A DNA stretch of 64,000 nt from Candidatus Colwellia aromaticivorans (lineage in GTDB: Bacteria; Pseudomonadota; Gammaproteobacteria; Enterobacterales; Alteromonadaceae), in assembly GCF_003333305.1 (NCBI RefSeq), contig NZ_QOLD01000004.1:1-64000 (forward strand). The letters are read 5' to 3'. The first letter of the stretch is position 1. The number at the start of each line of letters is the position of its first letter. The notes beneath the pieces are model-generated. The model did not search any database. It was given only the letters and a program-made list of their open reading frames with translations, and had not been told where the DNA came from. Shown piece after piece: positions 1 through 8,307 of this stretch. Made by a program: the position numbers and the translations under genes.

Positions 1-180
1 AGTTTTGTCCCAATAAAGTACCTTCAATTTATCTCGGCCCTTATTGCAAAAAACAAAGACACTGCCCGTGAGAGGTGAAACTTGCATCTGCTGTTCGACA
101 ATCACCACTAAACCATTTATCGATTTTCTAAAATCGACAAAATCACGATAAAGAAAAACCTCGGGAACATCACTAAACAT
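1..180 (-). CDS. tnpB: IS66-family accessory protein TnpB (partial, C-terminus beyond window)
   Basis: Reading the complement from the ATG at 180 gives a protein beginning MFSDVPEVFLYRDFVDFRKS, with FVFCNKGRDKLKVLYWDK further on. This is the typical N-terminal half of the IS66 Orf2 (TnpB) protein, an accessory protein needed for IS66 transposition whose biochemical role is not settled. The start overlaps the end of the upstream tnpA by 8 bases, as is usual in IS66 elements. The gene runs off the left edge, so it cannot be said whether the transposase tnpC follows or whether the element is complete. Confidence 0.85.
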   Translation of the reverse strand, partial: MFSDVPEVFLYRDFVDFRKSINGLVVIVEQQMQVSPLTGSVFVFCNKGRDKLKVLYWDKT

Positions 181-490
181 CTTCATGCGTTAGCCCATTG
201 AGCAGCTCAGCTATAAAGGCAGGAGAAATATTATGAGGAAATGATAATTCACCAACGGGTAGATTCAGTTTGATGGGATATTCAATGGGCTGAGTGATAA
301 TGGTTTGTTTGGTAATAATTTTGGCTTGTATAAAATCAGTACGGTTATTGCCTTTAGCGATAATAGCTTTACGCGCATAAAAATACTTAGTACTTAATTG
401 ATACTGGTCACAGAACTTTGGTACTGATAGACCGCTAGTGATTTGTTTCTCTACAAGACATTTCCACTCATCGGAAGTTTTACGGCTCAT
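173..490 (-). CDS. tnpA: IS66-family accessory protein TnpA
   Basis: A 105-residue protein with an N-terminal helix-turn-helix-like segment (roughly residues 8-45, W..LVEKQITSGLSVPKFCDQ then YQLSTKYFYARK) characteristic of IS66 Orf1/TnpA. It precedes tnpB and overlaps it by 8 bases, suggesting translational coupling. A Shine-Dalgarno-like AAAAGGAGCAAT lies just before the start on the complement. The element edge should lie between about 491 and 570, but I could not define its terminal inverted repeat with confidence. Confidence 0.8.
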   Translation of the reverse strand: MSRKTSDEWKCLVEKQITSGLSVPKFCDQYQLSTKYFYARKAIIAKGNNRTDFIQAKIITKQTIITQPIEYPIKLNLPVGELSFPHNISPAFIAELLNGLTHEDV

Positions 491-570
491 ACATTGCTCC
501 TTTTATTACGTTGAAGCAAGTCTAGGGTTAATGCTTAGCTTAGGATATGTGCATTTGGCGAGACGTTCAC

Positions 571-697
571 GAAACTCGCGGCTCGTAACTTCACTCTATT
601 GTTGTGTCTTCGTATCTCGAAACTCGCGGCTCGTAACTTCACTCTATTGTTGTGTCTTCGTATCTCGAAACTCATGACTAGTAACTTTACTCTTTGT
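571..697. repeat. 48-bp tandem repeat, two full copies plus a decayed third
   Basis: Two identical 48-base units (571-618 and 619-666, starting GAAACTCGCGGCTCGTAACT) are followed by a partial diverged copy from 667 to about 697. The ACTCG/CGTAACT words also occur between mraY and murD (about 47357-47380) and after mutT (about 63753-63780), so this looks like a dispersed intergenic repeat that expanded here. The unit length is a multiple of three, so it produces a spurious ORF. Confidence 0.85.
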
Positions 698-768
698 AAC
701 TGATTTATATTGCATTTAGCTTATTCTTTGGATAATGTGAATTATCTTAATTTGTTAATGTTAATCTA

Positions 769-1458
769 GTGTCTATGGTCAATAAAGCAACTAATGTTGA
801 AACAGCAACTCGCTTAAATCGTAATTTGTCTTTGTTGCATGCGGGCTCAATGATCTCTATTGAGATTATTACGCCTGCAGGTCAACGGGCTAAATTCAGA
901 ACAACTTTTATTGGTTATTTACCTAAAAGATATGTACTGATTCAGTTTCCCGATATGAAGAAACTAGGCAGCTTTGCTCAGCATATAACGCAAGGAATGG
1001 GCATTACAGTGCGTGGTTTGATTGAAGGGCATGAGGGCGCAGTGCTTGCTTTTATTAGCACCATTAAACAAACCATTCAAATGCCATCACGTATTATAGT
1101 ATTAGACTTTCCTCGTACGGTTGGCATACAAAATTTACGCTCAGCTATTCGTATCGACACCCATATCCATGCCAAAGTAAAAATAGATCAAGATTATTGG
1201 CAAACAACTATTATCAATTTGTCTGTTAGCGGTTGTCAGCTAAATATTGAGAATGGCGAAAAACTTGTTTTATCAGAAAAAAAAGTGATTGAAATTATTA
1301 TTGAAGATAAGCAAGGTGGTAGTAACATTAAGCTTAGTGGCACGGTATGTAATTTAAAGCAGCAGGCAGATGGATTGTCTTTTGGTGTTAAATTCAACAA
1401 AGAAAGTGATAATCAAGTAAATCAGTTGTTACTGAATACTATCACTATACAAGAGTAG
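769..1458 (+). CDS. PilZ-domain c-di-GMP-binding protein (YcgR-like)
   Basis: A 229-residue protein with two parts. The N-terminal half (about 20-110) resembles the YcgR/flagellar-brake beta domain. The C-terminal half (about 115-225) is a PilZ domain with the c-di-GMP signature, an R...R segment at RSAIRID and the NLSVSGCQL loop matching D/NxSxxG. Such proteins bind c-di-GMP and usually tune flagellar motility or surface behaviour. The start may be GTG at 769 or ATG at 775; neither has a strong ribosome-binding site. It is convergent with xseA and 23 bases apart from it. Its target here cannot be told from sequence. It may respond to the GGDEF-EAL protein encoded at 12837-14744, but that is inference. 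Confidence 0.82.
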   Translation: MSMVNKATNVETATRLNRNLSLLHAGSMISIEIITPAGQRAKFRTTFIGYLPKRYVLIQFPDMKKLGSFAQHITQGMGITVRGLIEGHEGAVLAFISTIKQTIQMPSRIIVLDFPRTVGIQNLRSAIRIDTHIHAKVKIDQDYWQTTIINLSVSGCQLNIENGEKLVLSEKKVIEIIIEDKQGGSNIKLSGTVCNLKQQADGLSFGVKFNKESDNQVNQLLLNTITIQE

Positions 1459-1481
1459 TTTTTTGATAACGTGTTCATGAC

Positions 1482-2816
1482 TTAGAGTACTTTGGCTTTA
1501 ATCGAGCCATCAGTCACTTGTACCGTAATCTCATCGTTCAACGCAACTTGTGAAATTGAATTGATCACTTCATTATTTGTACTTCGCGTGATGCTATAAC
1601 CGCGAGCAATCGTTGCTAACGGGCTTACTAGCTGTATTTGCTCTATTAGATGTACAAAAAACTTGCGCTTATGCTGTAAGCTATTTTGCATAGCATAAAT
1701 TAATCTTTGCTCTTGCTGTTTTACTTGGTGTTGTTGTTCAGTGATACCCTTTAAAGGGGATAACTGTTGTAATCTTTGTTGTAATTGTTCCGGCTGTTGT
1801 GTTGATTGTACCATTAACCGTTGTATTGCGATTGATAAGCGCAGGCTCAACTCATCGTGTTTTTGTTGTTGTATCCGTAGTTGTTGCTCAGGATGAACTT
1901 GTGCCAACCTATGTTGGATATGATTGTGTTGTTGCAGCAAATCGGCTTTTTTTCGGCTAATAGCATGGATTAAACGTTGTTCACCAATTTTTATTTTATC
2001 TAATAATTCACTACTGTCACTTGCGACTAATTCAGCTGCCGCTGAAGGTGTAGCAGCACGTAAATCGGCGACATAATCGCTTAATGTAGTATCAACTTCA
2101 TGGCCAACCGCACTGATAATGGGTAAGTGACTATCATAAATAGCTTGTACTACAGACTCTTCATTGAACGGCCACAGATCTTCTAAAGAGCCACCACCAC
2201 GACCAACAATCAGTACATCGCATTCTTGTCGACTATTCGCTTGAGCAATGGCATGACAAATATCATTACTGGCATATTCTCCTTGAACTAATGCAGGATA
2301 AATAATGGCGTTAATGTTGGGATTGCGGCGCATCAATACCGATAAAATATCTTTAACAGCAGCGCCGGTAGGTGAAGTTACTATACCTACCGTTTGAATG
2401 TGCTCAGGGATGGCTTGCTTGTGTGTTTGGGAAAACATACCAAGGGCATTGAGCTTGTTTTTTAACTGTTCATACTGTTGACGTAGTAATCCTTCACCAG
2501 CATCTTCCATCTGTTCAATAATTAATTGAAAATCACCACGAGGCTCATACAATGAAACCTTGGCACGCACTAATACTTGTTGTCCATTACGTGGTATCCC
2601 TTGGTTAGAAAGTCTAACACGACGATTATTACCTTTAAACATGGCACAACGAACTTGTGATTTACTATCTTTAAGGGATAAATACCAATGACCGGAACCC
2701 GCAGCAACAAAGTTAGATATTTCACCCGTTAGCCAAACAGTATTGAGCTCGCTTTCTAAAATAAAGCGAACTTTTCTGGTTAACTCACTTACTTGTAAAA
2801 TGTGCTGTGCTGCCAT
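1482..2816 (-). CDS. xseA: exodeoxyribonuclease VII large subunit
   Basis: A 444-residue protein, the usual length for XseA, the catalytic large subunit of exonuclease VII, which degrades single-stranded DNA into short oligonucleotides in complex with several XseB subunits. An OB-fold DNA-binding domain occupies about residues 1-105. The catalytic domain carries the family signatures GRGGGSLEDLWPFN and SAVGHEVDTTLSDYVADLRA. A long Gln/Leu-rich coiled coil (about 290-390) follows, where XseB binds in the family. It is divergent from guaB, the same arrangement as in Escherichia coli; xseB is not in the window. Confidence 0.96.
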   Translation of the reverse strand: MAAQHILQVSELTRKVRFILESELNTVWLTGEISNFVAAGSGHWYLSLKDSKSQVRCAMFKGNNRRVRLSNQGIPRNGQQVLVRAKVSLYEPRGDFQLIIEQMEDAGEGLLRQQYEQLKNKLNALGMFSQTHKQAIPEHIQTVGIVTSPTGAAVKDILSVLMRRNPNINAIIYPALVQGEYASNDICHAIAQANSRQECDVLIVGRGGGSLEDLWPFNEESVVQAIYDSHLPIISAVGHEVDTTLSDYVADLRAATPSAAAELVASDSSELLDKIKIGEQRLIHAISRKKADLLQQHNHIQHRLAQVHPEQQLRIQQQKHDELSLRLSIAIQRLMVQSTQQPEQLQQRLQQLSPLKGITEQQHQVKQQEQRLIYAMQNSLQHKRKFFVHLIEQIQLVSPLATIARGYSITRSTNNEVINSISQVALNDEITVQVTDGSIKAKVL

Positions 2817-2862
2817 AAAAATCGGTGTTTAATCAGTTAAATCGTGTTGGAACAAGAGTATA

Positions 2863-2904
2863 TACCCAAACCACCTCAATATGCGAGTTTCAGGACGTCT
2901 GAGC
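2863..2904. repeat. partial copy of a TACCCA... element end
   Basis: About 42 bases starting TACCCAAACCACCTCAATATG repeat the left end of the element that begins at 2907 with only a few differences. It has no matching right end of its own, so it is probably a remnant of an earlier insertion or a local duplication in the xseA-guaB intergenic region. Confidence 0.7.
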
Positions 2905-2906
2905 TA

Positions 2907-3340
2907 TACCCAAGCCACTTCAAAATGCGAGTTTCAGGGCTACAGAGAAATTCTTGATCAAGGCGTATATGCCGCGTTATTGATTTTGACAATAGAACAA
3001 CTATTACCTTCAATCAATGCCTTGCCTATATACCCGTAATCATTCAAAGTGCGTGATTTCAGTGGGAATTAAAAGCCATTTAAGCAAGGCATTAAATTTA
3101 TAGAATGGTTGTTCCATTCTTTAATTTAATAACGCAGTATAAATGACTTTTAAACCCATCGAAGAAGGGCTTGAGCAATCTCACTTCCTCGTTGCTGTGA
3201 TTTATAAGGGAGTAACCATTATTACATCACAGCGCCTTGAATTGAAATCGCTCAAGCACTCTGAAACCTGCATCTTGAATGGTAACGGGTATAAGCCTTT
3301 TAATTCTCGCTGAACCCTGCATCTTGAAGTGGTTTGGGTA
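2907..3340. mobile_element. MITE-like element (about 171 bp) interrupted by a second element
   Basis: The ends are inverted repeats: the left starts TACCCAAGCCACTTCAAAAT and the right reads, on the complement, TACCCAAACCACTTCAAGAT. TA dinucleotides flank the element at 2905-2906 and 3341-3342. Removing the 261-bp insertion at 3031-3291 with one TA leaves a 171-bp element. It has no coding capacity. Its inner part (CTTGCCT...AAGCCTTTTAATTCTCGCTGA) is shared with the element at 20097-20371, so the two are related. It lies in the xseA-guaB divergent region, within 175 bp of the guaB start. Confidence 0.85.
3031..3291. mobile_element. MITE-like element, 261 bp, nested inside another element
   Basis: It starts TACCCGTAATCATTCAAAGT and ends, on the complement, TACCCGTTACCATTCAAGAT, with TA on both sides (3029-3030 and 3292-3293). 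It shares most of its length with the element that breaks the TonB receptor gene (26908-27167, opposite orientation), including an internal hairpin around GCTGTGA...TCACAGC. It has no open reading frame of note. The TA target and TACCC ends suggest mobilisation by a transposase of the IS630/Tc1 type, which is inference since none is in the window. Confidence 0.88.
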
Positions 3341-3511
3341 TAAACATTATCAATGGGTATTTATTTTGCTTTCATCAATGAAAATAATACTACTTGATGT
3401 TAAATTTATGTTTACCTAACCAAAGAAAACAGTTAAAATTCTGCCGCAATATTCAGTACTAACTTATACGACTTTAGTACTCACTTCACATCTAACTCTG
3501 GTGATATTGCG

Positions 3512-4984
3512 ATGTTACGAATTGCCCAAGAAGCGTTAACTTTTGACGATGTTCTACTAGTACCTGCTCATTCAACGGTACTACCTCATACAGCTGATCT
3601 AAAAACCCGTTTAACCCGAAAAATCACATTAAATGTACCTATGGTTTCTGCATCTATGGATACAGTCACTGAAGCACGTTTAGCTATTACCTTAGCGAAA
3701 GAAGGTGGTTTAGGTTTTATTCACAAAAATATGACTATCGCAGAACAAGCCAGTAATGTGAAGCAAGTTAAAAAGTATGAAAGTGGTATTGTCTCTGACC
3801 CGAAAACTGTCAGAGCCTCTGATTCTATTGAGAAAATCATGCGTAAAGCCGATGATTTAAGTTTTACCGGCTTTCCAGTAGTTGATGATAACAATAACCT
3901 AGTCGGTATTATTACCGGTCGTGATTTACGTTTTGAAACAGACTTAACTAAGCCTGCATCAGCGTTGATGACCACTAAAGAAAACTTAGTGACAGTTAAA
4001 GAAGGTGCTGCACGCGAAGAAATTTTAGGACTAATGCATGAAAACCGTATTGAAAAAATATTGGTTGTTGATGATGCGTTTAAATTAGTGGGTTTAATTA
4101 CGGCGAAAGATTATCAAAAAGCTGAAAACAAGCCGAATGCATGTAAAGATGAGCTAGGCCGCTTACGTGTTGGCGCTGCTGTTGGCGTTGGTGCCGGTAC
4201 TGATGAGCGTATTGACGCTTTGGTTGCTGCAGGTGTTGACGTATTATTAATTGATACTTCTCATGGCCATTCACAAGGCGTATTAGACCGCGTTAAAGAA
4301 ACTCGCGATAAATACCCTGATTTACAAATTGTTGCTGGTAACGTTGCTACCGGTGCTGGTGCGAAAGCAATGGCTGATGCGGGTGTTGATGCCGTTAAAG
4401 TAGGTATTGGCCCAGGTTCAATTTGTACAACACGTATTGTTACCGGTGTTGGTGTTCCACAGCTAACGGCTATTTCAAATGCAGTTGAAGCATTGAAAGG
4501 CACAGGCATTCCAGTGATTGCTGATGGCGGAATTCGCTTTTCAGGTGATATTGCTAAAGCTTTAGTCGCGGGTGCACACTCTGTAATGGTTGGTAGCATG
4601 TTGGCAGGTACTGAAGAAGCACCGGGTGAAGTTGAACTTTACCAAGGTCGTTACTATAAATCATATCGTGGTATGGGTTCTTTAGGTGCTATGGATCAAA
4701 AAGAAGGTTCAAGTGATCGTTATTTCCAGAAATCTGATGGTGAAGCTGATAAATTAGTCCCAGAAGGTATTGAAGGTCGTGTGGCGTATAAAGGCCCGGT
4801 ATCGGCAATCATTCATCAACAAATGGGCGGTTTACGTTCATCTATGGGCTTAACTGGCTCTAAAGATATTGAGACAATGCGTACTAAGCCTGAGTTTATG
4901 AAAATAACGTCAGCAGGTATGGGTGAGTCGCATGTACATGATGTAACCATCACAAAAGAAGCCCCTAATTATAGAATGGGCTAA
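3512..4984 (+). CDS. guaB: inosine-5'-monophosphate dehydrogenase
   Basis: A 490-residue protein that oxidises IMP to XMP with NAD+, the first committed step of GMP synthesis. The TIM-barrel catalytic domain (about 8-90 and 205-475) is split by two CBS domains (about 93-200; [20 protein letters not shown]). The active-site loop [11 protein letters not shown] with the catalytic Cys and the flap region [10 protein letters not shown] are intact. The gene is followed 380 bases later by guaA, the next enzyme of the pathway. A hairpin in the gap (5153-5197) suggests at least partial termination between them. Confidence 0.98.
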   Translation: MLRIAQEALTFDDVLLVPAHSTVLPHTADLKTRLTRKITLNVPMVSASMDTVTEARLAITLAKEGGLGFIHKNMTIAEQASNVKQVKKYESGIVSDPKTVRASDSIEKIMRKADDLSFTGFPVVDDNNNLVGIITGRDLRFETDLTKPASALMTTKENLVTVKEGAAREEILGLMHENRIEKILVVDDAFKLVGLITAKDYQKAENKPNACKDELGRLRVGAAVGVGAGTDERIDALVAAGVDVLLIDTSHGHSQGVLDRVKETRDKYPDLQIVAGNVATGAGAKAMADAGVDAVKVGIGPGSICTTRIVTGVGVPQLTAISNAVEALKGTGIPVIADGGIRFSGDIAKALVAGAHSVMVGSMLAGTEEAPGEVELYQGRYYKSYRGMGSLGAMDQKEGSSDRYFQKSDGEADKLVPEGIEGRVAYKGPVSAIIHQQMGGLRSSMGLTGSKDIETMRTKPEFMKITSAGMGESHVHDVTITKEAPNYRMG

Positions 4985-5040
4985 GCCGAAAATTTCATTT
5001 CTGTGCTATTTAGCGTAATAGCGGCATCATAAGTGCTCAT

Positions 5041-5052
5041 TGACTAGCGTCA
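5041..5052. repeat. TGACTAGCGTCA palindrome, copy 1
   Basis: The 12-base word TGACTAGCGTCA followed by ACTCCGCGC occurs 57 bases after guaB. Nearly the same block (TGACTAGCGTCAGCTCCGTGCG) occurs 60 bases after guaA at 7002. The similar placement after both genes suggests a short dispersed repeat. A regulatory role is not supported by anything else visible. Confidence 0.55.
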
Positions 5053-5152
5053 ACTCCGCGCTTCTTCTTTGCTCTAACGCTAACTAGCTTTGAACTAAAA
5101 CATTCTTAATCTTTTGCTAAACGTAAAGAGATTAAAAGATAAAAATTCAAAC

Positions 5153-5197
5153 AGGTTGAGCTGTAACTCTTAAATAGAGAAAGCTCAGCCTTTTTAT
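5153..5197 (+). terminator. hairpin terminator after guaB
   Basis: AGGTTGAGCT (5153-5162) pairs with AGCTCAGCCT (5182-5191) with one G-T wobble and is followed by a run of T residues. It looks like a rho-independent terminator 170 bases after guaB, which would partly uncouple guaA from guaB. Confidence 0.75.
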
Positions 5198-5223
5198 TTA
5201 ATGTACACCGCTCTATATGAATG

Positions 5224-5333
5224 GGCTTTAGGCAAGGCTGTTGAGTGATTAAACAAATGACTTATCTTATGATAAATAAGGTTTTATAAATGATTTTGTT
5301 TAATGATGAAAACAACGCAGTATAAAGTTTATT
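5224..5333. repeat. degraded core of a MITE-like element upstream of guaA
   Basis: The stretch has the inner words of the elements at 3031 and 24478 (TTTAGGCAAGGC at one side, AACGCAGTATAAAGT at the other) and an internal palindrome (CTTATCTTATGATAAATAAGG). The TACCC terminal repeats are missing. It ends a few bases before the guaA leader, so it probably forms part of the guaA upstream region. Confidence 0.5.
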
Positions 5334-5364
5334 CATGACGAGTGTTAATAGTAGGAAAACAAAC

Positions 5365-6942
5365 ATGAGTAAAGACATTCATGATCACCGCATACTGATT
5401 TTAGATTTTGGTTCACAATACACTCAGCTTATTGCTCGTCGTGTACGTGAAATTGGCGTTTACTGTGAACTTTGGTCATGGGATGTGACTGAAGCGCAAA
5501 TTAAAGAATTTAACCCAACGGGAATTATTCTTGCGGGTGGCCCTGAATCAGTGACTGAAACTAATTCACCTCGTGCGCCAGAATATGTATATACCGCTGG
5601 CGTACCGGTATTAGGTATTTGTTACGGCATGCAAACAATGGCAGAGCAACTTGGCGGTGGTGTTGAAAGTTCGAGCCATAAAGAGTTTGGTTATGCTGCG
5701 GTTGAGTTAATTACTAAATCGGCGTTATTCAATAATGTTGAAGACAGTATTGGCGATAACGGTAATGCTTTACTTGACGTTTGGATGAGCCATGGCGATA
5801 AAGTATCGGCAATTCCTGACGGTTTTGTAACGGTTGCTAAAACCGACAGCTGTGCCTATGCGGCAATAGCCAATGAAGACAAGCAATTCTATGGTGTTCA
5901 ATTTCACCCAGAAGTTACCCACACAAAGCAAGGTATGCGTATTTTAGAGCACTTTGTTGTTGATATTTGTCAGTGTGAAAAACTTTGGACTTCAGCAACT
6001 ATCATCGAAGACGCTATCGCTAAAATGAAAGCGCAAATTGGTGATGATGAAGTTATTTTAGGCCTTTCAGGTGGCGTTGATTCATCAGTTGTTGCCATGC
6101 TTTTACAACGCGCTATTGGCGATAAGCTTACCTGTGTTTTTGTTGACAACGGTTTGTTACGTTTAAACGAAGGCCAACAAGTAATGGATATGTTTGGTGA
6201 TCACTTTGGTTTAAAAATAATACATGTGAATGCCGAAAACAGGTTCTTAGACAGAATGGCAGGCGAAAGCGAGCCAGAAGCAAAACGTAAAATTATCGGT
6301 AATGTTTTTATTGATGTGTTTGAAGAAGAGTCGAAAAAACTTGAAAATGCTAAATGGTTAGCTCAAGGGACTATTTACCCTGATGTTATCGAATCAGCTG
6401 CGTCAGCAACAGGTAAAGCCCATGTGATTAAATCGCACCATAATGTTGGTGGCTTACCTGATTATATGGAGCTAGGTTTAGTTGAACCATTACGTGAATT
6501 ATTTAAAGATGAAGTACGTAAAATTGGTTTAGAACTCGGTTTACCATACGATATGCTTTATCGTCATCCATTCCCTGGGCCTGGGTTAGGTGTACGTGTT
6601 TTAGGTGAAGTGAAAAAAGAATACTGTGATTTACTACGCCGTGCAGATGCTATTTTTATTGAAGAATTACACAAAGCTGAGCTGTACCACAAAGTTAGCC
6701 AAGCCTTTACGGTATTCTTACCGGTACGTTCGGTTGGTGTTATGGGCGATGCCCGTAAATATGACTGGGTAGTTAGCTTACGCTGTGTTGAAACTATTGA
6801 TTTTATGACCGCTCGTTGGTCACATTTACCATATGATTTCTTAGGCTTGGTTTCAAACCGTATTATCAATGAAATTGATGGCATTTCACGTGTTGTTTAC
6901 GACATCAGTGGTAAGCCGCCAGCGACAATAGAATGGGAATAA
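5365..6942 (+). CDS. guaA: GMP synthase (glutamine-hydrolysing)
   Basis: A 525-residue enzyme that converts XMP to GMP using ATP and glutamine. The class I glutamine amidotransferase domain is N-terminal (about 1-200; nucleophile Cys in GICYGMQ, His and Glu in QFHPEVTHT). Next comes the ATP pyrophosphatase P-loop, [11 protein letters not shown] (about 225-235). The C-terminal dimerisation domain ends in PPATIEWE. An in-frame ATG lies 30 bases upstream at 5335, but the start at 5365 gives the family's usual N-terminus ([16 protein letters not shown]) and has TAGGAAAAC upstream. Confidence 0.97.
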   Translation: MSKDIHDHRILILDFGSQYTQLIARRVREIGVYCELWSWDVTEAQIKEFNPTGIILAGGPESVTETNSPRAPEYVYTAGVPVLGICYGMQTMAEQLGGGVESSSHKEFGYAAVELITKSALFNNVEDSIGDNGNALLDVWMSHGDKVSAIPDGFVTVAKTDSCAYAAIANEDKQFYGVQFHPEVTHTKQGMRILEHFVVDICQCEKLWTSATIIEDAIAKMKAQIGDDEVILGLSGGVDSSVVAMLLQRAIGDKLTCVFVDNGLLRLNEGQQVMDMFGDHFGLKIIHVNAENRFLDRMAGESEPEAKRKIIGNVFIDVFEEESKKLENAKWLAQGTIYPDVIESAASATGKAHVIKSHHNVGGLPDYMELGLVEPLRELFKDEVRKIGLELGLPYDMLYRHPFPGPGLGVRVLGEVKKEYCDLLRRADAIFIEELHKAELYHKVSQAFTVFLPVRSVGVMGDARKYDWVVSLRCVETIDFMTARWSHLPYDFLGLVSNRIINEIDGISRVVYDISGKPPATIEWE

Positions 6943-7001
6943 CTTGTTAAGTGATTTTTAAACTTGCTGTAATGTACTACTTCATCGTCAAACGTACTTA
7001 C

Positions 7002-7013
7002 TGACTAGCGTCA
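7002..7013. repeat. TGACTAGCGTCA palindrome, copy 2
   Basis: Second copy of the 12-base palindrome seen after guaB, here followed by GCTCCGTGCG, 60 bases after the guaA stop. Confidence 0.55.
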
Positions 7014-7084
7014 GCTCCGTGCGATTTCCTTGAATTAATAAATTACTTCGTCGTTTAAACAACACTTAGATTTTATACCTTGAT

Positions 7085-7117
7085 AAAACCCCAATGTTGA
7101 AAAACCTTGGGGTTTTT
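7085..7117 (+). terminator. rho-independent terminator after guaA
   Basis: AAAACCCCAA (7085-7094) pairs with TTGGGGTTTT, ending in five T residues at 7113-7117. A strong GC stem with a U tract, placed 143 bases after the guaA stop. Confidence 0.88.
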
Positions 7118-7255
7118 GTTGGTTATTTATAAATAGAATAAATACATACCCGACTCGTTTAATCAATATTAGCGCTTTTCACACTAGGCGATAAAGGGTA
7201 TTGTGAAAAGTAATACTAATTGAACAATAATTTTAGGATCAAATAAGGAAATTTT

Positions 7256-7903
7256 ATGTTTAAATTCAGTCAAAAGTTATGCGTTATTATAAGCTTTATT
7301 ACATTATCAGGCTGTTCAAGCGCTTATTATTCGGCAATGGAAAAAGTAGGAATTCACAAACGTGACATCATGGTTGATCGTGTGGTTGACGCCAAAGAAT
7401 CTCAACAAGACGCTCAAGAGCAATTTAAGTCGGCATTAGCAGAAATGACGGCATTAATTAACTTTGATGGCGGCGATCTTGAAGAGCAATATAATGTAAT
7501 TCAAGAGCAATATGAAGACTCTAAAGATGCGGCAGAGCGTGTCAGTTCACGTATTGAAAAAATAGAAGATGTGTCTGATGCGCTATTTGAAGAGTGGGAA
7601 GACGAAATAGATGAGATTTCAAGCTCAAGCCTTAAAAGACAAAGCGCTACAAAATTAAGAGAAACCCAACGTCGTTACCAGTCATTAATTAAGTCTATGC
7701 GTAAAGCGGAAAGTAAAATGGCACCTGTTTTATCAGCATTAAAAGATAACAGCCTGTTTTTAAAGCATAACTTAAATGCTAAAGCGGTTGGTGCATTACA
7801 AGGTGAAATGGTATCAATTAAAAGAGATGTTAGCGCACTCATTAAAGAGATGAATTCAGCCATTGAACAATCACAAAAATTTATAGATATGTTGGAGAAG
7901 TAA
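7256..7903 (+). CDS. DUF2959 lipoprotein
   Basis: A 215-residue protein with a lipoprotein signal peptide (hydrophobic residues 8-17, lipobox LSGC with Cys20), so probably anchored in a periplasmic-side membrane. The mature part matches the DUF2959 family ([20 protein letters not shown] then [16 protein letters not shown]). It is mostly charged alpha helix with coiled-coil character throughout. Function unknown in the family. The ribosome-binding site AAATAAGGAAATTTT precedes the start. The RidA gene begins 3 bases after the stop, so the two are very likely co-transcribed, though no functional link is known. Confidence 0.85.
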   Translation: MFKFSQKLCVIISFITLSGCSSAYYSAMEKVGIHKRDIMVDRVVDAKESQQDAQEQFKSALAEMTALINFDGGDLEEQYNVIQEQYEDSKDAAERVSSRIEKIEDVSDALFEEWEDEIDEISSSSLKRQSATKLRETQRRYQSLIKSMRKAESKMAPVLSALKDNSLFLKHNLNAKAVGALQGEMVSIKRDVSALIKEMNSAIEQSQKFIDMLEK

Positions 7904-7905
7904 GA

Positions 7906-8256
7906 ATGTCTATTGAAAGACAAGAAACGAAGCAACGCATGAGTCGTATTGTTAAGCATAACGGAACCATCTATTTATGCGGCCAAGTAGCGGCAGATGC
8001 AACAAAAGATATTACCGAACAAACACAAACCATGTTGGATAAAGTGGATGACTTATTAATAAAAGCGGGTAGTGACAGAGAGCACATATTATCAGCAACT
8101 ATTTATGTTAAAGATATGAGTTATTTTGCTGATATGAACGCCGTATGGGATGCTTGGGTACCGACAGGTTATGCGCCTGCACGTGCTTGTGTTGCGGCTA
8201 AAATGGCACGCGAAGCTTTGTTAGTTGAAATTTCAGTCGTGGCGGCAGAGATTTAA
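7906..8256 (+). CDS. RidA/YjgF/YER057c family protein
   Basis: A 116-residue protein of the Rid family, whose archetype hydrolyses reactive enamine/imine intermediates from PLP enzymes. The C-terminal signature [21 protein letters not shown] holds the conserved Arg that binds the substrate carboxylate. The N-terminus ([18 protein letters not shown]) is typical of the family members that follow RidA itself in length. It sits 2 bases after the DUF2959 gene and 51 bases before the RecQ-type helicase. Deaminase activity is inferred from the family only. Confidence 0.88.
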   Translation: MSIERQETKQRMSRIVKHNGTIYLCGQVAADATKDITEQTQTMLDKVDDLLIKAGSDREHILSATIYVKDMSYFADMNAVWDAWVPTGYAPARACVAAKMAREALLVEISVVAAEI

Positions 8257-8307
8257 AGTAAAAAATAAAGTGTCGCTATTGAATAACAATTTACTGGAAT
8301 ATAGAAC

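Noticed and set aside
438-677. A 79-residue plus-strand frame over the 48-bp repeats
   Set aside because: The repeat unit is a multiple of three, so the frame stays open by chance; its start lies antisense to tnpA.
4261-4599. Antisense frame inside guaB
   Set aside because: Shadow frame; guaB motifs are intact on the plus strand.
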